From positions 1 through 5,108 of the forward strand of contig CALZHX010000072.1 of the NCBI GenBank assembly GCA_945787435.1: 5,108 nt of DNA. Direction: 5' to 3'. Origin of the DNA: an uncultured Woeseiaceae bacterium. GTDB lineage: Bacteria > Pseudomonadota > Gammaproteobacteria > Steroidobacterales > Woeseiaceae. Both the position numbers and the translations under genes were made by a program. The notes beneath the pieces are model-generated. The model was not told where the DNA came from. It saw nothing but the letters and a program-made list of their open reading frames with translations, and searched no databases. Shown one piece after another: positions 1 through 5,108 of the stretch; within the stretch, counting starts at the first letter, position 1; every line of letters starts with the position of its first letter.

Positions 1-1
1 C

Positions 2-52
2 AGGGATGCCGACCAGGACTCATTTGGAATTAGCGCCTCGATACGCTTCTAG
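2..52 (+). CDS. C-terminal end of a probable outer-membrane beta-barrel protein (partial, 5' end outside window)
   Basis: This frame is open from the window edge to a TAG at 50-52 and encodes 16 residues, RDADQDSFGISASIRF. The end matches the C-terminal signal of outer-membrane beta-barrel proteins that is recognised by the BAM machinery: a terminal Phe, then hydrophobic residues at -2 (Ile), -4 (Ala) and -6 (Ile) and an aromatic residue at -8 (Phe), with polar or small residues between them. TonB-dependent receptors often finish in this way. A stem-loop begins two bases after the stop, which fits a gene end. Only 16 codons are visible, so the family cannot be named. The other two plus-strand frames also stay open briefly (stops at 31-33 and 78-80) but give no recognisable ending. 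The gene would be convergent with the hydrolase gene that follows. Confidence 0.45.
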   Translation, partial: RDADQDSFGISASIRF

Positions 53-53
53 T

Positions 54-95
54 GGCGATCCGGGGTCATCCGTTCCGTGACAATTACGGATCGCC
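54..95. terminator. Nested stem-loop between convergent genes, possible bidirectional terminator
   Basis: GGCGATCCG (54-62) is the exact reverse complement of CGGATCGCC (87-95), giving a 9-bp GC-rich stem. Inside the 24-nt loop, GTCA (65-68) can pair with TGAC (78-81). The structure starts two bases after the stop at 50-52 and lies 45 nt downstream of the convergent gene's stop at 141-143, so either transcript could use it. Neither side has a run of T, so it is not a textbook Rho-independent terminator. It may instead be an RNA 3'-end stabilising hairpin. Confidence 0.4.
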
Positions 96-116
96 GGCCA
101 GGTCCCCCTTGAGCAG

Positions 117-140
117 AGGTGGGCTCCTGCAGGTGGGCTC
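117..140. repeat. 14-bp tandem repeat, 1.7 copies
   Basis: AGGTGGGCTC occurs at 117-126 and again at 131-140, separated by CTGC, so the unit is 14 bp and the second copy is cut after 10 bp. The second copy ends at the base before the stop codon of the minus-strand hydrolase gene (141-143). The junction also forms the palindrome CCTGCAGG (126-133). This is probably a small slippage duplication in the 3' untranslated region; nothing shows a function. Confidence 0.6.
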
Positions 141-908
141 TTAAACGGTGAGGATCGTTCCGGCTGACAGCATCTTGATGTTTTTTGCCGGCGCAGCTTT
201 GTGGACCTGGTCGAGTATGCGATCTTCCTCGCCGGGCTTCATGCCCGTCAACCAGATCTCAGGTTCATGCTGCAGTCGTTCCAGATCCTTCGCGAGCGTG
301 ATTGGACAATAGTGACCGGCGTCGTTAGCCAGGCGTTCCATCTCGTTGGGAAACGACACTTCGATGACAAGCACCCTCAGATCGTCACAGGCGTTCAGCA
401 CCGGCCATAAGGTCTCATTGGTTTTCGTGTCGCCGCTGACAGCGAATACACCGCCGGAGTTTTGTACTGTGTAACCGAGGGTCGGGACCGTATGCATCAC
501 ATCCACTGCATAGAAGTTGCGATTTTTGATCGTCACCGTGTCACCAGGGCTGCAAACCTGGTATCGCAACATCGGATTTCCGGCGGTCGGAAGCCGCGCG
601 AAATCAGGCCAGATCACGCCATTGAAAACATGGTCCTGGAGAGCGCGCAGCGTTTCCTCACGAGCGTACACCGTCAGCGGTGTAGTGAAGTTTTCGTCAA
701 AAACACTGTCCGCGAGCATCGGCAAACCGGCGATGTGGTCCAGGTGCGCGTGTGTCAGGAATACATGCCGAATCGAATCGATATCATCCAGCGCGAGGTC
801 ACCGATTCCGGTGCCCGCATCGATCAATACGTCATCGTCAACCAGCATCGCTGACGTACGCGAGCCGGCGCCGATACCGCCACTACAACCGAGAATTCGA
901 ATACGCAT
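141..908 (-). CDS. MBL-fold metallo-hydrolase, 3',5'-cyclic-nucleotide phosphodiesterase-like
   Basis: A 255-residue protein of the metallo-beta-lactamase fold, closest by eye to proteobacterial proteins annotated as 3',5'-cyclic-nucleotide phosphodiesterase, related to class II PDEs and RNase Z. Visible landmarks are the N-terminal RILGCSGGIG strand-turn (4-13), LIDAGTG (28-34), the metal motif HAHLDH (53-58), VIWPDF (98-103), H139 in MHTVP, and the GDT motif with D160. The PDE class II signature around 53-65 is matched only in part. The usual final metal-ligand His, expected in a THxKPGE segment, is Gly here (TGMKPGE, G222; codon GGC), so activity is uncertain. No signal peptide is seen, so it should be cytoplasmic. 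Length is typical. The ATG at 906-908 gives the expected N-terminus but has no clear Shine-Dalgarno. The gene is divergent from ypjD. The fold is secure; the substrate (cAMP, cGMP or other phosphodiester) is inferred. Confidence 0.88.
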   Translation of the reverse strand: MRIRILGCSGGIGAGSRTSAMLVDDDVLIDAGTGIGDLALDDIDSIRHVFLTHAHLDHIAGLPMLADSVFDENFTTPLTVYAREETLRALQDHVFNGVIWPDFARLPTAGNPMLRYQVCSPGDTVTIKNRNFYAVDVMHTVPTLGYTVQNSGGVFAVSGDTKTNETLWPVLNACDDLRVLVIEVSFPNEMERLANDAGHYCPITLAKDLERLQHEPEIWLTGMKPGEEDRILDQVHKAAPAKNIKMLSAGTILTV

Positions 909-942
909 GATGTTGGGGTTCTATTGAACTCCGCCCTGTGGG

Positions 943-971
943 AAGATTCGTTCAGCGAAACGTTAGGTCAA
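943..971 (-). promoter_or_regulatory. Possible sigma70 promoter of the MBL-fold hydrolase gene
   Basis: Read on the minus strand, TTGACC (966-971, 5 of 6 to the -35 consensus) is followed after 17 nt by AATCTT (943-948, only 3 of 6 to the -10 consensus). It lies 35 to 63 bp upstream of the ATG inside the divergent intergenic region. The weak -10 makes this tentative. I found no comparable plus-strand pair for ypjD; TTGAAC (924-929) has no acceptable -10 downstream. Confidence 0.25.
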
Positions 972-987
972 GCACCGGTCGGTTTCT

Positions 988-1794
988 GTGTTTCAAATCA
1001 CAATTCTTTTGCTGTACCTGTTGGCAGCTGTCGCTTTCGCGATGTCTCGGTTGCCGAAATATAGCCGTCAGGAGCGACTGCTTCTGGCGCTAGCGACGGC
1101 GTTTGCGACCATCGGTATTGCGCTCCACGGGCAGGATCTCTTTGTACAGATGAACCAGGCCAACGGACTCAGCGTGTCCCTTGCTGGCGCAGTGTCACTC
1201 ATCGGTCTGCAACTCGCATTGATCGGCCTTGTTGGCGCGCTCGAGCCAACGCTGCGCGGCATGACGGCCGGCCTGTTATTCCTTGCCGCCGTGGCCACCA
1301 TTCCAATGGATATGCAGCCGGATGTTCCCGTCACGTCCGGCCTGTCCTGGCAGATCCAGGCGCATATCCTGATCGCAATGTTTGCCTACGGGCTGCTGAC
1401 CGCCGGAGCTATCGTCGCAATCTACGCGCTCATCCAGGATCGTCGTCTCAAGGCCGGCATGCTGTCTTCCGGAAACCAGCTGTTTGCGCCGCTCGAGACG
1501 ACCGAAAAAATGTTGTTCAGCGTCACCGCCGCAGGTTTCTCGGTGCTTCTGCTGGCTGTACTTTCCGGTTTCGCGTTCGTCGAAGACTTGTTCGCGCAGC
1601 ATCTTGCGCACAAGACCGCTTTCTCTCTGCTCGCTTTGCTCCTGTTCGGCATCCTGGTCGCCGGACGCATGTTCGCAGGCTGGCGCGGCAGGCGCGCCGT
1701 GTACCTGTACCTGTGGGGTTTTGCGTTCCTGTGCATTGCCTACTTTGGGGCACGCTACGTACTCGAAGAACTTCTGAACCGTAGCTGGGGCTGA
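988..1794 (+). CDS. ypjD: YpjD, inner-membrane protein of the cytochrome c assembly (CcsA/CcmC-like) superfamily
   Basis: A 268-residue, very hydrophobic inner-membrane protein with about eight predicted membrane segments (roughly 4-19, 31-48, 63-85, 92-106, 122-149, 177-198, 209-229 and 238-259). Its C-terminal half follows E. coli YpjD closely: the AHILIAMFAY helix with H126, the PLETTEKMLF segment (168-177), LSGF (192-195), H208 in AHKTAFS, the basic loop GWRGRRAVY (231-239) and AYFGARYVLEELL at the end. The tryptophan-rich haem motif of true CcsA/CcmC haem handlers is not visible, as expected for YpjD, whose precise role is not established; a haem or cytochrome c maturation role is only a superfamily inference. 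The GTG at 988 is preferred because it gives a normal N-terminal anchor and an in-frame TAG lies upstream at 964-966, but no good Shine-Dalgarno precedes it. It is 95 bp upstream of corB, a pairing also seen in E. coli. Confidence 0.92.
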   Translation: MFQITILLLYLLAAVAFAMSRLPKYSRQERLLLALATAFATIGIALHGQDLFVQMNQANGLSVSLAGAVSLIGLQLALIGLVGALEPTLRGMTAGLLFLAAVATIPMDMQPDVPVTSGLSWQIQAHILIAMFAYGLLTAGAIVAIYALIQDRRLKAGMLSSGNQLFAPLETTEKMLFSVTAAGFSVLLLAVLSGFAFVEDLFAQHLAHKTAFSLLALLLFGILVAGRMFAGWRGRRAVYLYLWGFAFLCIAYFGARYVLEELLNRSWG

Positions 1795-1825
1795 TAAAGC
1801 GCTCTCGAAGCTGCGACCTGAATTC

Positions 1826-1854
1826 TTGACAGCCCGAGTGTGTCCTGCTGAACT
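1826..1854 (+). promoter_or_regulatory. Possible extended -10 promoter of corB in the ypjD-corB gap
   Basis: A perfect TTGACA (1826-1831) is followed after 17 nt by TGAACT (1849-1854). That -10 hexamer matches consensus at only three positions but is preceded by TG at 1846-1847, the extended -10 arrangement. A start near 1861 would leave a leader of about 30 nt that contains the strong corB Shine-Dalgarno. This would let corB be expressed apart from ypjD, although read-through from ypjD is also likely because no terminator is seen in the gap. Confidence 0.4.
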
Positions 1855-1872
1855 GAGCAAGTGCAATATTTT

Positions 1873-1880
1873 GAGGAGGT
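1873..1880 (+). promoter_or_regulatory. Strong Shine-Dalgarno that fixes the TTG start of corB
   Basis: GAGGAGGT contains the full AGGAGGT anti-16S complement and is separated by nine bases from TTG at 1890. This is the best ribosome binding site in the window and decides the start of corB: the next in-frame methionine (residue 32) would cut into the conserved FSGSETALMS motif. Confidence 0.85.
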
Positions 1881-1889
1881 GGCCTTTCT

Positions 1890-3170
1890 TTGGGCGATGA
1901 CGTTCCGCTAGGTGCCCTAATAGGGTTACTCGTCACATTACTCGTACTTTCCGCCTTTTTTTCGGGCTCGGAAACGGCGTTAATGAGCCTGAATCGCTAC
2001 CAGTTGCGCCATAAGGCGCGCAAGGGTCATCGCGGCGCAGTACTCGCGGAACGGCTCCTCAAAAGGCCCGATCGGCTGATTGGCCTGATTCTGCTGGGCA
2101 ACAACCTCGCCAACTTCTCTATGGTCGCCGTCGTAACCCTGATCGCGGTACAAATCGGCGGTGAACCGGCCGTCGCAATTGCAACCGGCGTCCTTACGCT
2201 AGTCGTCCTGATTTTTGCCGAAGCCGCGCCGAAAACGCTTGCTGCATTACATCCGGAGAAACTGGCGTTCCCGGCTTCGATCATTTATTACCCGCTGCTC
2301 AAGATCGCCTACCCGATTGTGTGGCTCACCAACATTGCGTCGAATGCCGTGCTGTACTTGTTCGGCGTGCGTGGCGACGACGCACGTTCGCATTCACTGT
2401 CACAGGAAGAGTTGCGTACCCTTGTGTACGAGGCAGGCGGCCGAATATCGAATCGATACCGTCAGATGTTGATCAGTATTCTCGACCTCGAGAAGGTCAC
2501 GGTCGACGACGTGATGGTGCCGCACAACGAAATCATTGGTATTGACCTCGACGGTGACATCAAAGACATCGAACGCATTATTACTGAAAGCGAACACACA
2601 CGATTGCCTGTCTATCGCGACAACATCGACCAGGTTATCGGCGTCTTGCACATGCGTCGGCTCGCTGCCCTGGCGAAGCTCTCATTCGACCACGATGCCC
2701 TGATCGAACTCCTCGACGAACCCTACTTTGTTCCTGAAGGAACTCCGCTGAGCACGCAGCTCGTGCAGTTCCAGCGACGACGCATGCGTATTGCCCTGGT
2801 GGTTGACGAATACGGCGACATCCAGGGCATTGTGACGCTCGAGGATATTCTCGAGGAGATTGTCGGTAAATTCACCACTGACCCGGGCGATAGCGACGAC
2901 GATGTCGTCAAAGAGGGCGCCAATACGTGGATCGTCGATGGCACGGCCAATATTCGCGAACTCAACCGATCACAAGACTGGGAGCTGCCGACGGACGGGC
3001 CGAAGACTATTAACGGCCTTATCCTGGAGATGCTGGAGACGATTCCGGAACCTCGGACCTGCCTGAAGATCAGCGGCTACCCAATTGAGATAATCGAGTC
3101 CGACGATACTCGAATTCGCACCGTGCGCGTAGGACTGCGCATGGAAAAGAGTACGCCAGGCGACGCTTAG
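1890..3170 (+). CDS. corB: CorB/YfjD-type CNNM-CBS-CorC_HlyC membrane protein (putative magnesium/cobalt efflux)
   Basis: A 426-residue protein with the complete HlyC/CorC-family architecture, matching E. coli YfjD (CorB) nearly end to end. The N-terminal CNNM (DUF21) membrane domain (about 5-160) carries FSGSETALMS (24-33), LLGNNLANF (68-76) and the FAEAAPKT motif (109-116). A linker with LSQEELRTLV (170-179) leads to a CBS pair: the first from about 205 (VDDVMVP), the second around 278-326 with VVDEYGDIQGIVTLEDILEEIVG. A CorC_HlyC domain (about 340-422) with VDGTANIRELN follows. CNNM/CorB/CorC proteins are linked to Mg2+ (and Co2+) export controlled by nucleotide binding to the CBS pair; direct transport by this protein is inferred from the family. 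It sits in the inner membrane with the CBS and CorC domains in the cytoplasm. Translation starts at TTG with an excellent Shine-Dalgarno. Its TAG stop overlaps the end of convergent radA. Confidence 0.95.
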   Translation: MGDDVPLGALIGLLVTLLVLSAFFSGSETALMSLNRYQLRHKARKGHRGAVLAERLLKRPDRLIGLILLGNNLANFSMVAVVTLIAVQIGGEPAVAIATGVLTLVVLIFAEAAPKTLAALHPEKLAFPASIIYYPLLKIAYPIVWLTNIASNAVLYLFGVRGDDARSHSLSQEELRTLVYEAGGRISNRYRQMLISILDLEKVTVDDVMVPHNEIIGIDLDGDIKDIERIITESEHTRLPVYRDNIDQVIGVLHMRRLAALAKLSFDHDALIELLDEPYFVPEGTPLSTQLVQFQRRRMRIALVVDEYGDIQGIVTLEDILEEIVGKFTTDPGDSDDDVVKEGANTWIVDGTANIRELNRSQDWELPTDGPKTINGLILEMLETIPEPRTCLKISGYPIEIIESDDTRIRTVRVGLRMEKSTPGDA

Positions 3171-4507
3171 AATGCCTCGTCGAGCGCATCGCGAACGCGT
3201 TTGATACCCACAACCTCAATACCCTTTGGCTTTTTCTTGGGCATATTCGCGTGCGGTACAAGCGCGCGTGTAAAACCCTGTTTTGCGGCGGCGGCTATGC
3301 GTTCCTCACCAAAGCGAACGGGCCGAATTTCACCAGCCAGACCGATCTCTCCGAAGCTCACAAGGCGCTCAGTGCAGGCCTTGTCTCTGAAGCTGGAAAC
3401 GATAGCCAGTAAGGCAGGCAGATCGACAGCGGTCTCACCAATGCGCAATCCGCCGACCACGTTCACAAAGACATCCTCGGGACCGAGTGCGAGCCCTCCG
3501 TGGCGTTGCAGAACAGCGAGCAGCAACGCCAGACGATTCTGGTCTACTCCACTTGCAAGGCGCTTTGGGTGTGTCGTCGCCCCATCAGCGACCAGCGCCT
3601 GAATCTCCACTAGCAAAGGCCTGCTACCTTCCCAGGCTACCGTCACCACACTGCCCGGCTCGGCGACGGAATCACGCGACAGAAAAATTGCAGACGGGTT
3701 GCTGACCTGGCGAAAACCCGTCTCGGTCATGGCAAAAACGCCCATCTCACCGCTCGCCCCGAAGCGATTTTTGACCGAGCGAATCAGCGTGTACCGGCTG
3801 GCCGGATCACTCTCGAAATAAAGCACGGTATCCACCATATGCTCGACAACCCGTGGCCCCGCAATCGCGCCTTCCTTGGTCACATGGCCGATTATGAAAA
3901 CAGCCACTTCTTTCTGCTTCGCGTACTGAACGACGCGCCCGACGCATTGGCGCAACTGAGCGACCGAACCCGGTGCTGACGGCAGGTCAGAACTCGACAT
4001 TGTCTGGACGGAATCGATGATCAGCACGTTTGCTGAGCAGGCGGTTGCCTGCTCGAGGACATTCTCGAGTGACGTGTCCGCAAGCAACTTGAGATCGGAT
4101 GTCGCGAGGCCAAGACGTTGCCCACGCTGCCCGATTTGCCGTAGCGACTCCTCGCCTGTCGCGTACAGGACTGCGGCGCCCGCAGCAAGGCTGGCTGATA
4201 CTTGCTGCAGCAACGTTGACTTGCCAACACCGGGATCACCGCCGAGCAGAATGACGGCTCCGGGCACCAGTCCGCCGCCCAGCACCCTGTCGAATTCGGC
4301 AAACCCCGTTTCATGGCGCTCCGCAAAGTCGTCCGGCAACGCGTCAAGTCTTGCCGCCGTCGCTGCGATCTCACGAGACGGTCGGGATGCTGCAATTCGG
4401 GTCTGCGTAAGCGTGTTCCATGCCAGGCAGTCGGGACACTGTCCGGCCCATTTAACGCTGTGTGCCCCGCACTCCGTACAGACGTACGCCGTTTTTGCCT
4501 TTGCCAT
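3167..4507 (-). CDS. radA: DNA repair protein RadA (Sms), recombination branch-migration ATPase
   Basis: A 446-residue RadA, slightly shorter than the 460 residues of the E. coli protein, with all domains present. The N-terminal C4 zinc finger uses C10, C13, C24 and C27. The RecA-like ATPase has Walker A GDPGVGKST (90-98), ATGEES (117-122), Walker B VLIIDS (162-167) and the RadA-specific KNRFG motif (247-251). The C-terminal Lon-protease-like domain (about 285-446) includes NVVGGLRIGET, FGEIGLAGEIRPV and PKKKPKGIEVVGI; as usual in RadA, the Lon catalytic serine is not seen, so this is a structural domain. RadA promotes branch migration of recombination intermediates, acting in the cytoplasm with RecA in repair. 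The ATG at 4505-4507 gives the conserved N-terminus (MAKAKTAYVCTECG) but no clear Shine-Dalgarno precedes it. The gene is divergent from the CHASE2-like gene and convergent with corB, sharing TTAG at the ends. Confidence 0.97.
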   Translation of the reverse strand: MAKAKTAYVCTECGAHSVKWAGQCPDCLAWNTLTQTRIAASRPSREIAATAARLDALPDDFAERHETGFAEFDRVLGGGLVPGAVILLGGDPGVGKSTLLQQVSASLAAGAAVLYATGEESLRQIGQRGQRLGLATSDLKLLADTSLENVLEQATACSANVLIIDSVQTMSSSDLPSAPGSVAQLRQCVGRVVQYAKQKEVAVFIIGHVTKEGAIAGPRVVEHMVDTVLYFESDPASRYTLIRSVKNRFGASGEMGVFAMTETGFRQVSNPSAIFLSRDSVAEPGSVVTVAWEGSRPLLVEIQALVADGATTHPKRLASGVDQNRLALLLAVLQRHGGLALGPEDVFVNVVGGLRIGETAVDLPALLAIVSSFRDKACTERLVSFGEIGLAGEIRPVRFGEERIAAAAKQGFTRALVPHANMPKKKPKGIEVVGIKRVRDALDEAF

Positions 4508-4534
4508 GAATAATCGCTTGTTTTATAGGTGTTT

Positions 4535-4563
4535 TTTAGACGTTTCGCTGGCAGCGACGGCAA
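4535..4563 (-). promoter_or_regulatory. Possible sigma70 promoter of radA
   Basis: On the minus strand TTGCCG (4558-4563, 4 of 6) is followed after exactly 17 nt by TCTAAA (4535-4540, 4 of 6), 28 bp or more upstream of the radA ATG. This would give a leader of about 20 nt. An alternative -10, TATAAA (4522-4527), is closer to consensus but has no usable -35 at a normal distance. Confidence 0.35.
4545..4557. promoter_or_regulatory. Dyad inside the predicted radA promoter spacer, possible operator
   Basis: TCGCTG (4545-4550), one central G, then CAGCGA (4552-4557) forms a perfect 6-1-6 inverted repeat. It abuts the putative -35 hexamer and occupies most of the 17-nt spacer, where a bound repressor would block RNA polymerase. 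The one-base centre is too tight for an RNA hairpin, so protein binding is the more natural reading. It does not resemble the E. coli LexA box (CTGT-N8-ACAG). Chance cannot be ruled out. Confidence 0.22.
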
Positions 4564-4680
4564 CATTCCGGACCTGCGTCACATAGCGAGTGCCTTGCGG
4601 CCCAATAATAGCACCGCTTCAAGCACCGTTTATTACATAAAAATGCCAACCCTATCTCATAACGCAGTCGTACGTTTTCC

Positions 4681-4703
4681 TATACTTTCGCCCTCTAAAG
4701 GGA
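4681..4703 (+). promoter_or_regulatory. Candidate -10 element and ribosome binding site of the CHASE2-like gene
   Basis: TATACT (4681-4686) matches five of six positions of the sigma70 -10 consensus, but no good -35 lies 15-19 nt upstream, so an activator or another sigma factor may be involved. AAAGGGA (4697-4703) is a moderate Shine-Dalgarno 11 bases before TTG at 4715. It is 17 bases from the next TTG (4721), which favours 4715 as the start. Confidence 0.35.
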
Positions 4704-4714
4704 ATTAATTAGCG

Positions 4715-5108
4715 TTGAATTTGCAACAAAAACAAAGGCGTAACCGAGTTATCGCGCTGAGCTTTGCCAGCGTGTTGCTGTTGCTCGTCTACGGGCCGCT
4801 GGCGCAGTGGTTTGTCGCCGCAGATCGCGTCCTGTTCGACCAACTGGCCTCGCGCCTGCCAAACAAGCCGCTCGACAGCGCGTTGATTGTCAGTGTTGAT
4901 CCGGCGAGGACCAACGAAACTGACGTCAGCGCCACCTATGGCCAAATCATCGATGTCCTTGTTGTCGCCGGCGTGCGGCGAATCGTGATGACGCAGCCAC
5001 CGGAGATTCCGGATGACGAAGATCTGCCTGGCTGGGCTGCCGCAATGAACTCGTCAGTCCTGGTTTACACTCCAACCCGCCATCGTCTGGCCGACCTCGC
5101 GACGCGCG
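4715..5108 (+). CDS. Membrane-anchored protein with CHASE2-like sensor domain (partial, runs off window end)
   Basis: An open frame of 131 codons begins at TTG 4715, after an in-frame TAA at 4706-4708, and has no stop before the window ends. The first 11 residues are polar and basic (QQKQRRNR), followed by a membrane segment at about 12-34, so the N-terminus should stay inside with the next region in the periplasm. Residues 37 onward resemble the start of a CHASE2 domain: DRVLFDQLASRLP, a strand with an acidic end (ALIVSVDP, 56-63), a helix ending LVVAGVRRIVM (82-92) and a second strand SSVLVYTP (113-120). The usual FD motif after the AGA/AGV helix is replaced by MTQPPE, so the match is divergent. 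CHASE2 is an extracytoplasmic sensory domain found upstream of adenylate cyclase, kinase, GGDEF or EAL domains; the output lies outside the window. The start rests on a moderate Shine-Dalgarno, with TTG 4721 as the alternative. Confidence 0.6.
   Translation, partial: MNLQQKQRRNRVIALSFASVLLLLVYGPLAQWFVAADRVLFDQLASRLPNKPLDSALIVSVDPARTNETDVSATYGQIIDVLVVAGVRRIVMTQPPEIPDDEDLPGWAAAMNSSVLVYTPTRHRLADLATR

Noticed and set aside
1..140. tRNA or other structured RNA gene at the left edge
   Set aside because: The hairpin does not extend to a cloverleaf and no T-loop GTTCGA-type box is present.
462..854. Plus-strand open frame of 130 codons opposite the MBL-fold gene
   Set aside because: It is antisense to a gene with clear conserved motifs, has no recognisable domain and no ribosome binding site of note.
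1276..1866. Minus-strand open frame of 196 codons opposite ypjD
   Set aside because: It is low in hydrophobic structure, rich in Q, E and R as expected from the complement of a membrane protein gene, and it covers the well-supported ypjD.
3272..3284. AAAAC-CCT-GTTTT inverted repeat as a corB terminator inside radA
   Set aside because: Five weak A/T-rich pairs with a 3-nt loop, followed by GC-rich sequence instead of a T-run; it lies in conserved radA coding sequence.
4021..4566. Minus-strand open frame of 181 codons overlapping the start of radA
   Set aside because: It is in another phase of the same strand as radA; RadA has every expected motif there, so this is a shadow frame.
4643..4708. 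Short ATG frame of 21 codons in phase with the CHASE2-like gene
   Set aside because: It ends at TAA 4706-4708 and covers the promoter-like TATACT; its residues show no pattern, and the TTG start after the stop gives a sensible membrane anchor.
4920..4929. CTGACGTCAG palindrome
   Set aside because: It lies within the coding part of the CHASE2-like gene and a 10-bp palindrome is expected by chance at this scale.

Overview
The window looks like ordinary chromosomal DNA from a gammaproteobacterium, moderately GC-rich. The main reason is the adjacent ypjD-corB pair, a gammaproteobacterial arrangement known from E. coli, whose protein sequences follow the E. coli YpjD and YfjD/CorB proteins closely over most of their length. 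RadA is also of the E. coli type. The species cannot be told from this sequence; a marine or environmental lineage is only a guess.

Layout from left to right. Bases 2-52 (+) appear to be the last 16 codons of a gene whose product ends like an outer-membrane beta-barrel protein. A nested stem-loop (54-95) and a short 14-bp tandem repeat (117-140) separate it from a convergent gene (141-908, -) for a metallo-beta-lactamase-fold hydrolase of the cyclic-nucleotide phosphodiesterase type. A 79-bp divergent intergenic region leads to ypjD (988-1794, +), a membrane protein of the cytochrome c assembly superfamily. Then comes corB (1890-3170, +), a CNNM/CBS/CorC_HlyC membrane protein with a very strong ribosome binding site and a TTG start. 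corB runs tail to tail into radA (3167-4507, -) with a 4-nt overlap of stop codons. A 207-bp divergent intergenic region then precedes the start of a membrane-anchored protein with a CHASE2-like extracytoplasmic domain (4715 to the window end, +, incomplete).

The genes are mostly housekeeping: membrane and ion homeostasis (ypjD, corB), recombination repair (radA), a putative small-molecule phosphodiesterase, and a probable sensor. They do not form one evident pathway. ypjD and corB are probably co-transcribed, with a possible extra promoter before corB.

No mobile element, CRISPR array, tRNA or rRNA is seen, and I found no convincing undescribed system. The points most worth checking are a missing metal-ligand histidine in the phosphodiesterase-like enzyme, the unknown output domain of the CHASE2-like protein, and the terminator-free overlap of corB and radA.
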